From: Zonotrichia leucophrys gambelii
Lineage: Eukaryota; Chordata; Aves; Passeriformes; Passerellidae
Direction: 5' to 3'
Length of the DNA stretch: 64,000 bases
Assembly (NCBI RefSeq): GCF_028769735.1
Contig: NC_088171.1
Span: forward strand, 126,750,533 to 126,814,532
The stretch's first letter is position 1; each line of letters begins with the position of its first letter. Under the pieces are notes generated by a model. The model ran no database searches and was not told where the DNA came from. It saw only the letters and a program-made list of their open reading frames with translations. Positions 36,429 through 49,700 of the stretch are shown piece after piece. The position numbers and the translations under genes were made by a program.

Positions 36429-38159
36429 ACCAGGAGTGCTTTTCTTCCCGAACTTGCTGGAGTCTCCATTTCTGATTTGGTAAGTTTTATGTCATCCCTC
36501 TGGCTTCTTATGAGAAAGATGTCTTTTAATTCCATATACCAGTCATCAAGCCCACATACACTTTAGTTTTGTGCTTCTACACTGCAGCATAGTGAGAAAA
36601 AAAAATCTTACTGTGAAGGTCACAAGATAAAATTTACAGAAATTGTAAGGGCTGCTTGAGTGTCCCTCCCCATAAATGACCTCTCTGCTTGAATTTTTAA
36701 CCTGCTCATGTTTTAAGCTTGTACTGTCTTTGATAACAACTAAGAAGATTAATGTCTATGATTCCTTTATGAGGTGTTTTTTGAAAAATTGTTTATTAAA
36801 GCTATAGTTTCCAAACAAAATTTGACTGTTATTGCCATTGTTTGGGATACCATTTGTGCATGGAATAAAATTGTTTGCCTAGTTCTTAAATCCAGAAATT
36901 ATTCTGTGGTATTATTGCATGGAAGCAAGTAATGCAGCTTTTCAGTATTTTTTTTAATTACAGAATGTAGATAAAAATCACTTGTCCTTCACAATTTATG
37001 ACAGCTGAATATTATGCATTAAATGCAACATAGTGGAGAAGGAACACTTCTTTTTTTTTAGCAGAAATGAAATTTCATTGCAGTAAACATTCACAGGATT
37101 TTTAGCTTTAAACAACATTTACAAAATGAATAAAAAAAAAACTTGAGAAAAAAATATTGTAATGTTTACATTTCAGATGACTGGAAATGCTTTACTTAAA
37201 TATTCTGATATAAATAAAGATTCTAGCTAGAAATATCAGCTGTAGTGATTTCAAAGGCAGAACTCAAGCAATTTCAGTGCCATCAAGAATGAATATCTAA
37301 CTCTGGTGGTTAAATTTCTGGCCCTATGAAAGAAGTAGTGTTATTGCTGTAAGCTCCTTGTATAAACCTGTTATAGCTCTCTCAATATTGACGGAGTTTC
37401 CATGGTTGCTTTACAGTCTTGCATTCCTTTTTAAAGAATGGCAACGACTGACCATACTTCTACAACCTTCTGTGGTCAGGATCCCAACACATTTTAGAAA
37501 TGTTTAGAAGTGTTAGAATAAAGCTTCATAATACCCAGAAAGCTTGGAGGTGGCAGTAATTTTCTTATTATTACCCACTGGGCAACCCAAGGTACACAAG
37601 CTACAAGCCAATGTGCCTTTAGGCCCTTCAGAAACCTAAGTACAGCCAACAATAAACTAAGACCTGTGGTAGCTCCAGTTTTTATATGATAGCTATTTTA
37701 ATGCGCCACACTAATACAGACAGGTAAATATCCAACTTCTCTCACGTTACTCCTCCCACTGCTGTCTAAAAATTTGGGTTCTGTAGGCTAATTTCATAGC
37801 ATGAAATAGGTTTAAGTCTATGCTGCTCAACCAAGGTTAGTGGAATGGTTTTGATTTAAATCAGGTAGGCTTCTGGATGTTCACGCTTGCTCTAAAACCT
37901 CATTTTCAATGCATCTTGATGCCTCCTTGATGAATTGGACTACTTCATTGGAATGAAAATTAAACTGGTCAGACCTCCTGCACACATCCCTGCTATTTCC
38001 TTGTCTCACTCAATTTCTAAAATGGCCATTTTTGTATTTCTGAAGAGACCAGCCCTGATGTGCAAAGGAGCAATGCTGTGACACAGCAGCAAATCCTCAA
38101 CAAAACCCACGCATGGAAATACCAAACCATTTCGCATCTATTTCTGTTTGTCAGGTGAC
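36429..38159 (+). other. ANGPT1: ANGPT1 intron 1, no feature seen
   Basis: AT-rich with homopolymer A/T tracts (37050-37060, 37132-37141). No exon or repeat family is recognised. Confidence 0.5.
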
Positions 38160-38556
38160 ACATGCAGAAAGATGAGGCAGTGGCTGAACAGAGAGGTTTG
38201 GCTGGAACTAAGGAAGGAGAGATTCTGGCCTATGGAAGAAGGGCCAGGCCACTCAGAAGCTCTACAATGATGTCATAAGGTTCTGTAGGGTGAAAATTAG
38301 AGGGGCCAAAGCACAGCTAGAACTAAATCTGGCTACTGCTGTAAAAGACAATAAAAATATTATTATATTATAACTTTAGTAGTTAGAACAGTTGGTTTTG
38401 GGAAGTGGTTGAGTCACCATCCCTGAAGGTCTTTAAAACTGTAGATGTGGTGCTTAGGGACATGGTTTATTGCTGGATTTGGCAGTGCTGGGTTAATCGT
38501 TGGACTTGATGGTCTTAAAGGTTTTTCCCAGCCTAAATGATTCTGTTACTATGAAT
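38160..38556 (+). mobile_element. CR1 LINE with internal deletion (ORF2 piece joined to 3' end)
   Basis: Two CR1 parts lie together on the + strand. From 38160 to about 38360, reading frames encode CR1 ORF2 remnants such as LNREVWLELRKER and AKAQLELNLATAVKDNKN. From about 38398 to 38556 follows the 3' UTR (GAGTCACCATCCCTGAAGGT, GGGACATGGTTTATTGCTGG, TTGGACTTGATGGTCTTAAA) ending in a decayed ATTCTGTTACTATGA tail. In an intact element these parts are far apart, so either most of ORF2 was deleted or two copies landed side by side. Confidence 0.9.
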
Positions 38557-40440
38557 AAGAGAGATGAGTTTGTTACAAAATGTTTACACAGTATGAACAT
38601 TTCTAAAGGGGTTACTCTCTACACAAAGCTTTGGATCAATTTTTTCAACACTCTTCTAATGTTTTATGATAAATATTTTTTATCAGAGGCAAAATATTAT
38701 TCATTGCAGAACAAATAATTGTGGAAAAGTGGATATTTAATTGATTTTTTATATGAATCCATGTTGCCTCTTATTTGCCTAAGCCCACATGGTGTGAATT
38801 ATCAGACACACCAAGCAAAGCACTGTGTTTTTATATATTGCTGTTATGTGCATATTTCTAAATTTGTTATTCTGTGTACTATTTTACCTGATTCTTTCTA
38901 TATGTTCACACGTCTTCTACTGAAGGTCTTAGAAAAGCTGTGTTCATATAAATATTTAAAATAGTATACTTTGGCTTGATTGACAGTTTTTCAAATGTCT
39001 TCTAAGTTAGAAGTTTTAGCCCGTTAGGTCAAGCCATTGTCATCTCTCTTGCATAGCATGTAAGGTAACAATTTATTAAAATACATAAAATTGCATAAGA
39101 ACAAGCAGGTTTGGTAAAAATGTAAGGAATGTCAGCAGTGAAGACATTATTGAGCTGTTGAGTAGAAAACATATCAAATTTTTGGTGGGAAGAAAGAATG
39201 ATAAGAAAATTTCAAGGAACAATGTTATTATGTCTGAAAAATTGTAGACTACATTTCAACTAAAAAAAATTAACAGGTCTACTACCAATATCTCAAATAT
39301 TTCTTGCAACAGAAAAAACAGCTTTTGTGTGGACGTGAGGGATTATCTATATTTTTATAGCATTCTTTATGTAATCAGAGCTATGGAATATTAATATTAG
39401 TTTTATTTTTATTAATTTCATTTTTTCCAGTTCTGATTACTGGAATATCCACTGCTCTTTTTCTGTTTCTGTTTCTGTTTATTGTAGATTTGTACAGCAT
39501 GCCTGAGTTCAACAAAATGTAACTAGAAGCAGAACAGGCATTGTTTTCTTTTGCATATGTACACATAATTTTGAACATATGGTTCCAAGCATATTTTTGA
39601 ATTAAATTGTCACTAACTTCAATGAATGCTTGTTTTTTATTTTTTTTCCTACTTTTATGTTTTGCATTTGTTGCCCAAGAGATTCATAGACAGCTGCAAG
39701 ATCCCTTCTTTGGGCAACACCCTAAAGGATGAAAAAATAGCAGCTAGAAATGAGGGCTTCCAAACATGATTAAGTTCCTTGGTACAAAGAGCTATGCTGA
39801 GAAGTGGACCTGGGAGAGGTAAACACACTTCAAATTGGTGATTGCTACTAGCAAAGGAGATTTTGAGAGTTACTAAAGGTCAGCTTTCATCTGGAGATAA
39901 AGCTTCAGTGGCTTCTGGTGATGTCAATTTTCCTTTCAGATATTCACCATACTTGGGAGAGGCTGAAAAATTTACATTTACTCTTATTTCAACACATGAT
40001 CCAAAGAAAGTTTGGCATCATTAAATAATTAACATTACTTGAGCACATTGTCTTGAATTATGATGTAAAAAGGATTATGTCCCATCTAGGAATTCACATA
40101 TTTTGTAAATGAAGGATATTGAATAAAACTGAAAACATCTGCAATTTTGACAGACTTAAAATACATTTTGGAAGAATACTTTTATCACATTTTGTTCATT
40201 ATTTATTGTCACAGAATCTCCTTATAGTGACTTCAGAAAGAACATTAGTTAACTGCATTACAAATGTGAAAAAAATCTGTCTTCAACAAGGCTGGCTTGG
40301 TTGAAAGTGGGTATGATGTTAAAGCAATTACAAATAGCATGTCAGCATGCTGTTCAACTATCCCGTTAGAAAACATGTATCTTTATTTTTTACCTAGTGA
40401 TAGAGAAAATTGAGATATAACAATAAATCTGATGAAAGCA
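38557..40440 (+). other. ANGPT1: ANGPT1 intron 1, no gene; short TTTCTG repeat
   Basis: AT-rich. A short TTTCTG tandem repeat lies at about 39463-39479. No exon is recognised. Confidence 0.5.
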
Positions 40441-40638
40441 GTGACAATTTACATTAATTCATCTTACTAATACTAACCTCTTTTGTTTTGAGGACAAAGT
40501 ATAGCTCTTAGTTACAAAACTTTAATTTAACAGGATTGAAAACAGTGACATTTTACATTAATTCATCTTACTAATACTAACCTCTTTTGTTTTGAGGACA
40601 AAGTATAACTCTTAGTTACAAAACTTTAACAGGATTTT
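40441..40638 (+). repeat. Tandem duplication, 104-bp unit, two copies
   Basis: Bases 40441-40544 are followed directly by a second copy at 40545 to about 40638. The copies are nearly identical: one change in ACAATTT/ACATTTT, one in TATAGCTC/TATAACTC, and a 6-bp TTAATT-type length difference near the end. Such similarity points to a recent event, or possibly a length polymorphism. Confidence 0.93.
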
Positions 40639-43389
40639 CTTTTGTCATTAACTACTATTCTCAGTCTATCAGATTTGGTGGGATTAATACAGTCATTTAA
40701 ATATTGAATTTCCTAATTAACATATCAAAAAGTTTTATAGCAGCAAGAAATGAATACACACTGACCCTAAACACCTCTGCTTAGTATCCTGAAATTTGGT
40801 AGAAGAAGAGGAAACTGGATTTTAAAGATAGGAAGGGAGATCATTTACTATTGTAAAATCTTGTATTGATTTTTTTTTTGCCTTTTTCTATTTACAAAGT
40901 AAAATAAGCTGATTGATTTTAGTTTGTTGTCAGTTTAGGACTCTGTACTTTCAATCATCACAGCAGCACTTTCTGGACTTGTTCATATAGAATAAAAGAA
41001 CTGTACAAAGTCCTGTCTCTAATTTTAAAATATTTTTAAACCTCAACTAATAAATATGATGTTTTATGACAGGAACTTCCATTAGTAGATGCTAAATAGC
41101 CATCTGCCTCCACAATCTTCATACAAAATAGTTATGAAAAACTGCAGAAAATTCATTCATTTTTTGGGCCATACATGGATTACCTTTGATTTTCAACATT
41201 TACATCACCACCTAATTGTCTTGTTTCTTTCTTTTTTGTACTCTTTTTATTTATTATAAATTGATATTCTATGATCTCTCTATTTAAGTGTCTCAGTTAT
41301 TTCATAATTTTATTTCTTTGGAAATATGTATTCCCTTTCATCATTCATTGTATGTAGTTTTCCAGTTATTGCTCAATTATTCAGGTAGTTTCAGGAATGT
41401 TGCAAGATTTTAAAATCATGTTTCAGTTTTATCAGGATCTATTATTCATAGTTATCTGTGAAAGGAAATGCAATCCTGGCTCATAAACAGCCAGTCTGAT
41501 GAGCTGGCTTTGTGCTGCAGGTCTTGGATTCCCTGAGACCCCAGGGTGTGGAGGAACTGGAGTGCCTAGGAATCAAAGCTGACCCAGAAACCTTGGCATC
41601 TGGATGTTATGGCTCCCACGAGCTTTGAAACTCCTGGCTTTATGGCTGTCCAGGATGAAATTCAGCCAAGAGCTTTCTAACCTTGGAGGACCTGGGAGTC
41701 TGGGCCTTTGCAGCTGGAAATCCCAGAACTTTCTGTGTCACAGGTCCCTGCAAATCTGTTTGGTGGCTCTTTGCAGAGCTGGGAGCCTGGAAATCACTTT
41801 GTGCTGGGCCACACAGGAGCCTGGTAGTGACAGTGACAAATCCTGCCTAAAAAGCAGGTTTCCACTGCAATTTCTGTATTCGAACTCTTTTCATTAAATA
41901 TTCTTGCAGCAATAATTTGGAATTACTTAAAGGGGAAACAGTTTTGGAGCAATGTTAAACATGTTAGCTTGGAGAGCTTCTGTTTCTTAATGTTTTGCTC
42001 TTGGAGACACTGATATTTGGAACAAGAGCATCTGAGGTATCTTGTAATGGCTCCAGAACTGATTTCTTGCTCCAGATTACTCATAGATAGAAAGATGTGT
42101 CCTACATTACTAATGACCTCAAGTTTATTTCACATAAGGGTATATGCATTTCACATAAGGGGGTGCATAGTATGTTTTTATGTTGAAATTCCACAATGAT
42201 CATAATTCTACTTGCCCTAAAATCATCTGAAGTTTGGCAATGAATTTCAGTAAAAACAAATTAGGTGTTCATTTAGAAATAAACAGACTCTTTTGTTATT
42301 TTGCATTTGTGTCTTTTCATAATGGTTGTGAGACTTGTTGCTTTTAAAAATTGGAATGGGGTTTGTGTAATTTATGGACGGAAACTGAAATAAAAAAGAA
42401 TTCCATAGAGAGTGAGAAGGTTGTTCAGATTCCAATAATGTGAATATTTACTGGTTTTAGTTAATTATCTTTTTTCTTAAGGACATACATTTCCCAAAGG
42501 AAATGCATCTTTAGTTTCTGGCTAGAAGTGCAGAATGTAAGTGCAAAGTACACTTCCCTAGTACTTTGGATTACCAGAACTTTGTGTGGGTCAAAGTCAT
42601 TTTTAGTTACAAGATCAGAATTCACAAATCACTTTGGATGAACCTCCAAACATTCAGATGCTTATTGTATCTTAATATTTCAATGCCTATCGGTTAAAAA
42701 ATGTATCAACTTCTTTATGACGGAAAACCTGGGCTAAGAATTCCACAGAAAAAATAGTTTTAAAGATTTCTAATACTTTTTTGCTGAGAAGCGACAAAGT
42801 TTCTGAAGCAGTCTTTATCTTAGACTAGTTTTATTTTATCAGGCTCTGAATTTTCTGAAATATCCAGTGCATGATCTAATGTGAGGGGATAAAAAAGGCT
42901 GGATATTGTCCTGCTTAGTCCAGTCTGTTTGGACTCTTGGGTTTTCTGACTAGTTGTGGTTTCTTTGCCTAAAACCACATATCTTTATGTGTATGGCTGT
43001 TCTAGCACACAGAGGTCTCCCAGAAAGTTTTGACACTGCCGTCCATTATCTAGGAAGAACTTACTCATCATCTCATTCTTCTGTTTGCTCTCCTAGCCCT
43101 AAAATGGGAGAAAAGCTACAGCCTTGGTCCCTCAAACCATCTTCTGTGAAGCAGGAAAAGCTCTTGGAGAGGAAGGCAGAGGGGCCTGCTCTTCAAAAGC
43201 ATCAACTGCTGCAGTTAGACTGAGCTTTGCTTTGTGTGACTGTGTCAGTTAGCCCTTGTTAGCTGAACTAATGCCTTTGGACAGGACAGTGCAGTGGAAA
43301 ACAGCCTTTGAAACAAAGGTATAGAATTGCAATATTTATTTTCAGGCATATGCTTTGCTTTAGGAGTGGTATTTTCCAATTTGTACTCC
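40639..43389 (+). other. ANGPT1: ANGPT1 intron 1; GC-richer block at 41470-41850 and a small tandem repeat
   Basis: Mostly AT-rich. At about 41470-41850 composition turns GC-richer, with loosely recurring motifs (GCAGCTGGAAATC, GAGCTGGGAGCCTGGAAATC) that may be a decayed minisatellite or old repeat. ATTTCACATAAGGG occurs twice, 21 bp apart, at 42127 and 42148. A 97-codon frame at 41604-41897 is unrecognised. Confidence 0.45.
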
Positions 43390-43762
43390 CACTAAAACTG
43401 CTTGCATCCCCTGTGTCAGGATGGAAGGGGAATTGGAGGCAGGAAAGGCAAAGATCACAAGTTGAGATAAGAACAATTTACTGGTAAGACCAATGAGATA
43501 AGAAACTGAACAGTAACAGCAACAATACTAATGACAGAGGGCACAAGAAAAGGGACAACCCCACTCTCACCCATGCCCCCCTCCCCAACAGCAGGTAATA
43601 TCAGATGGCTCCCTCCAGACTGGAACCCTTCTTCCCTGGAAGAGACTCCCTTCCCATTCCCCTGGCAATGACTTGAGGTGGTACAGAGCAACCTCCAGGT
43701 CCCAGCCATGTTCCCTCCCAGGTGCTGCAACATTTAAGCCTGTCCTGGCTGGAACCAGGACA
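43390..43762 (-). mobile_element. Endogenous retrovirus LTR remnant, antisense to ANGPT1
   Basis: On the reverse strand the element begins at 43762 with TGTCCTGGTTCCAGCCAGGA, the characteristic start (including the short terminal hairpin) of a common avian LTR family. It continues to blocks such as CTCATTGGTCTTACCAGTAA and ATTGTTCTTATCTCAACTTG seen in the 3' half of those LTRs. The 3' terminus is missing and the middle is shorter than usual, so it is an internally deleted solo LTR. No gag, pol or env sequence is next to it. Confidence 0.75.
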
Positions 43763-46700
43763 ACATATTATTAAAATTCAGTGAGCAGAGAAGCAGTTAA
43801 AAATTCTGTGAACCATGAAAATCTACTCAAAGACACTACATGATGCTTTAATACAAAGGCAGAAGAATACCTTGAGTTTCTAATGCAAACTTTTTTAGCT
43901 GGCCGAACAAAGAATACAGTCCATGTTTGTTATACCAAGGATAGAGGTATATTTACTGCTTAATATAGATCTCCAGAACTGGAAGTCAGAGGATGCAATT
44001 GCTAATATGACTATGAGAAGAAAACAGAAAAATAATATTTTTTGCAAAAGAGAGAGTATTATGAACAGTCAAATGAAGTGCCTCAGAAAAAGCAGAGACT
44101 ATTACATTTATAACATTTTTTCCTCAGTCAAGATTCTGTTCAGCAACTTTAAATTTTAATGCTAAAAATATGTTTGAGACTCATTGTGGTTATCTCTTAA
44201 ACAAAAGTGTCTGTGGAAGTTAGTTATTAGCTATAAAATCACTTGTGATTATAGGACATCTTAAACTACAGATTAACGTACAGGGCTGGTTACATGAAAC
44301 CAGCAACTATGCCTACAGTGGCTGTAGTGGATTCAGAATAACACACAAGAGTAAAAGGAAGGACCAGTGATGGTATGAAGGTCCTCCTCCTTTTAATGAC
44401 TCTTAATGTTCTGACTGTGTTTCTCTTTAATTGGGAACTACATTCTTCTAATTAAAAAAAAAACAAAACAACTCCTTAACAGAGGTAACATATTTCAGGA
44501 TTTAATTACCAAAGACATATTACCTAGCAATCTTTATAATGATTTAAAAAGATCTATTCAAGAACTTTGCTCTGTCTGACACTATGCTGATAAGGTGAGA
44601 GGTCGAAGATGGGGGACTAAATGCTCTCCTGCTGATAAAGTACTCATATTACCTTAGAATGCTGTATTCATTAGGCTAATTTTTAATTTCTACAGAGCAG
44701 AAAGGTGTCAACAAGACTTTTGTCTATAATAGGATATATAAAGCCTAATCACAGCTTTTTAAGGATATTTCTGTATGTCTTTGTGAAAATATATTTCGTC
44801 TCCTAGCACAGAGAATATAAAAGTGCATCTTTTCAAATTGTGATTCGGACTATGTAAATGCCCCAAAAGAGAGAAACGCTGTGTTGTACCATTTCCTGAT
44901 AAACAATGAGTAAGAGATGTCTTAAGAGCTAGAACACAAGCTCAGACTCTGAGTTTAAACGTTATTCACAAGATTACGTCTTTATTCCTTCACTACATAG
45001 GATGCAGATGCCTGTGTCTTAGATGTGAATCAGCATGCTTCATGTTTATGTATTAATTGGGGAGTTAGAGAAGAAAGAAACAAATAATGAGTGGAAAGCA
45101 AAAAAAGGAAATGATAGGCAGCATCAGGTAAAGATTTGAAAAAATTATTAATGTTACTACTTTTTAAATATTTTTGAAAGCTCTGTTCATTTGTTCTCCT
45201 TTATAAAAATGTTATTTTCTTCAATTCAGATCTCACTTCTGCCTGCTTTATAGAGCATATAATCAGAAAAAGTTATGCAAACCAAATAACAATTCAAATA
45301 TTCCTAAAAGTTTACTTTGTGCTGAATGCCTGCATTAATAGATGTCAAACAATTTGGTTATCATTAAATGGATTTTAGAAAAGTTTACAATTTCAGAGAA
45401 CCTGGATAGGAATTGTTCACATTATTGACAAAGTTTGTATTCTGCTTTCTGTCAATTGAAATAAACAGCTAGAAAATGTGTTTCTCTGCAGCCATTCTCT
45501 GTATTACGTTAAAGAAGATTAAAGGGTGATCATTAATTTAAGGTGATTCCTTTGTAAACTTTGGTCAGTAAGTCACTGAAGTCAGTTAAATCTGATTTTT
45601 TATTCTGATTTTATTAGTAAATAAGAATTCTCTAAGAAGTTTAATTTTTATATCATGCTGATACAAATGGGAATTGAGATTATTTGATATAGATGACATA
45701 AACAAGTAAGTCAAATAAGGACATGAGTTGCCATGAACAGATAGGGTTGCTAAGGAAAATAAATGCAGGGAATTGGGTAAAGCTGTTTGTAGGGTTGTAT
45801 ATAAATAAACAGCAATAACAAACATATATTCTTCAGAATGACTTACATAAAAATATTTCCTTTTCTATCAGTGGGAAGTATTGGATTACAAACAAATAGA
45901 CACCAACTAAATGTCTCTTAGAAGCTCATAGATGTACATGTTTTTAATAAATGGACTATTTTTAACCATAAAATGACACATTCTTATAATAAACTTCATC
46001 TTTTAAAATTTATTTTGTATCACTCTTCAGGGATTTGAGCACAGAAATCACATGTTAAATGATATAGTGGAAGAATAGGTCACACATATTGGCTGATATT
46101 AATTTACAGGGTGCTAGTCATGACCTGTCACTTAAGAAGTCACAATATTTTCCATTGTAAACCTCCCTTGAAGTTTCTTTTTCCTTTTTTTGCAATTCAC
46201 AAGACAATTCACATGTATCACAGATGTTTATAATTTTTATGCACATTTTTAAGACATATGATTTATTTTAGATGACACTAAATCCGCAGTGGGGAGCAGG
46301 TTGGGCACAGGGTGAAGGGTGCTATCCCCGGGCAGGGTGACCTGTGCTCACAAGATACAGCTTCTTGTACAGCTTTTGTGTGGCTTCTGGCTCCTCATTT
46401 GTTGCTGCTGGGACACAACAAAAGTGACAGGCACAAAACACAGACAATGAGTTAGTTCAAGAAATAAAATTGTTCCAACAATTGACTTGCTCTGGCAGGC
46501 TAATTGAGTTAAAATTGTAAAGAAGTTGTTTTCTAAAAAGACTTAAAGTCAATAAACCATTATAGAGGCCCTGAAGGAGTTGGCTTTGTTTGCTTGTTTC
46601 TGTGAAAATAAGAAAATAAATATAAAGAATATTATAATGGAATTGCAAACTATTATGCTGTCACTTGTAAATTCAAAAACTAGATTCACTGACTGGGAAT

Positions 46701-49700
46701 TCACCTTGCATTGCTAATGTATAGAAGATGGTGAGTTTTGGAGATGTTTGTTTAACACTGACTTGGAGAAAATAATGGAAGGAGGTAGTTTTGCCCTGAC
46801 AACAGAGATTTGAAAGTCAATATTCCTTGCTTTATAAATACCAGTGGTATAGGCAGTCATGTGACTCATGTCCAGAAAATAAAGGAAAAAAGTGAAATGA
46901 AATTAATTAATCTGTGTAAAATTATAGATCTCTCTAAGTCTCAAAAATATCAAGGAAGTAGGAAATACTAATTCCTTTTATGTCATGTTGTTGTATACAC
47001 CACTTGAGTCGGGTCAGAGCACACTTCCTCTTTTTGCAGCCAGAAAAAAATTGTTAGTTTAGGCCAAAAAGTGGGAAAATCTAGCTATAAAAAAATAAAA
47101 GCATGAAAACTTGTGAGACTAATACTTGTATTTCGCCTATGAAATTTTAAAACTTAAGCTTGGACTGATTTTTCTTCTCACCTAAGGGGCACCACAGGCT
47201 TTTACATATGCTTTGAATAACACAGAAATAACACAAATTCTTCTTACTCCTACCTGCTTAGAATAGGGACTGAACATTCTATCAGCTAAAGAGAAAAAAC
47301 TGTTAATATATTAACATGTAAGCAATGTTTGAATCACTTATCTCCAATTGTATTAAATACTATATTAAATCCTTAGTTTTGACCATTAACCCAAAATCTA
47401 TTGCCCTTGAAAATATCAAGGACACATCCACTTGCAAACTTCCATAGGATGTCATATTTAATTGCGCATTTCATTTTTTGAAAATAGAAGTATAAATCAG
47501 TACTTAAAATTGTTTTAGCAGAAATTAAAAACTGTATTCATTATCTCAAATTATTTCATAATATGAATTTTCCAAAACAAAGGAGTGCAAAACTATAAAA
47601 AATTTAAATTTGCATTTATAAATTCAGAGAATTTTACAACAATTTAGAAGTCTTTAACAGCAGAGGGCATTCTAATTTTCTGGGACAGTAGTAATAGGAC
47701 ATTTTAATTTATATAAGTAGTGTGAAAGTATATATATAGCATATAAAACAATAGGAAAAATATAAATACAGGGGACTATCTCACCATGAAACACTAAGTC
47801 CTGCATACATTTTAAGAAGATTTTCTTGACTGTATTATGTATTTTGGAGTTAAGGGATACCCACTAATATTTCATTTTTTTAGGGTACGAGTCTTTGTTC
47901 ACATGGACATGGTTGAATGTATGTATGCATTCATGCATGTGTATATATATATGTTTCTTCTATGTTTCAATCCATTGTTTGCACAGATAAAAATTTGAAG
48001 CACTTATTATGACTAATACAAATCTATTCATGTGAGATTGAAAGGAAATATATCAATTAATATAAATATAAACCTCATAGTTTTGAGATGCACAAGTGGC
48101 TACACCATTATGAAATACCTCCCTGAATGACTTGCTAAGTGTCTAAACTTTTTCTTCTATGGAGATAATCCTGCCATCCTCTTTCAGGCAAGTTCCCACT
48201 GAAATGAGGAGTTTAGTCTGAGCAAGTGTTTTAGTTTAAGCCCTTTATCAAGACATAGCTGCCAACAAACTCCATTTCAAAGAACATCTGTGCTCTGACA
48301 GAATTGTATTCTGATAATGTTTTTTTAAAGTTACATTTTAAAAACATTTATGAGCACATGATTTAGAATTAACATCTGGAAGCTCAGAACAGATGCAGTC
48401 AGACAATAAGGTAGCTGCAAAAATGCTTCCCATCTACTGGTGCTCAGGGTTATATGGACTTTGCTTCCTGGAGCAGGAATGTGAGGCAGTGCAATGGCTT
48501 TCATATGTTTACAAATGGTGCATGACAAGCATCACCGTGCAGCATTGTTTGGGGAAGTCAGACCCACAGGTTGTATACTCAGCGTGGATTTTTCCTGTCA
48601 CAAGAGAGGATAAGCTCATCAGGTCCATTAGGTCAGAGGTTGAATAGGAAAGGCAAGAGACCATGCAAGGGTTCCCACCACCATGCCCGACTTGTAAATA
48701 AATAGAAGACTTCAGTCTCCACCACTATCAAGTCTTCTCTTTTCACAAACACTTAATTCAGCAGCACAAATAGACTTTTTCTTTTTTTTTCCCCTTAAGA
48801 GATAAAAAGACACCTACAGATCTTATTCTGTTTGCCTGGTCCTGTCTGCCTTTCTTTACCATTTGCGTTGATTGATTGCTTCTGTGTTTCATCAATTAAA
48901 AATGTTTTAGAGTACAAAGTCTTCAGCATGTTTAATAGAGTCTGGTTAAGTAAACATCCTCCACCAAAGCAGCACAAGTAGAGCTTAAAATAAATATTGC
49001 TACTGTGCCAAGTTCATAATTGCTTGCACATTTAGCACTTTACCATATCCTAATCATAGCCATAAAAAAAGGAAAAAGCTTTGTGTACTTACTGCAGTTG
49101 TCATGAAACTGTAGCCATTTAAATACTGTGAGGTACTTACATTTTTGAAATACCTGGTTTTCCAGATTATTTTATATACAGAACTTGTTCCAAAGAACAA
49201 AAAACTGGACCTGAAGGTGAGAGGTGGTCAGTTTTAGTCAACAAACTAGCCATATAAGTGCTTTTGTACTAATTTCTTTCCGTCAACAGGATAAATTTGA
49301 ATAAATAATAATAAAGGATAGAAAATGAAGGGATCCTATGTCTCTGTAACTCCTACTGTCAATCACTTTATTGGAAAGACAAATTTTCATTTATTACTTT
49401 TACTGCAAGACAGATAAAACCTATTATAATTGGGTGACAGATACCTGTTACAACCACACAAACTGACCTTAACAACTGGACTATGCAGAACAATTTATGC
49501 ATTAAAATCAAAGTAAATTTAAAAACAAAAGCAAACCAAACCCAAATATTGGTACTAGAAAAATATATGAACTGTTAACGTTACATGTAATTTCTTCCAA
49601 ATTTAAGACATTTTAAACCGCTCAGGTGATGCATAAAATCTTTATGGCATATTTGTGAGAAAACATACATATAGGAAATATAATTTCTGCAAAAGAAGTT

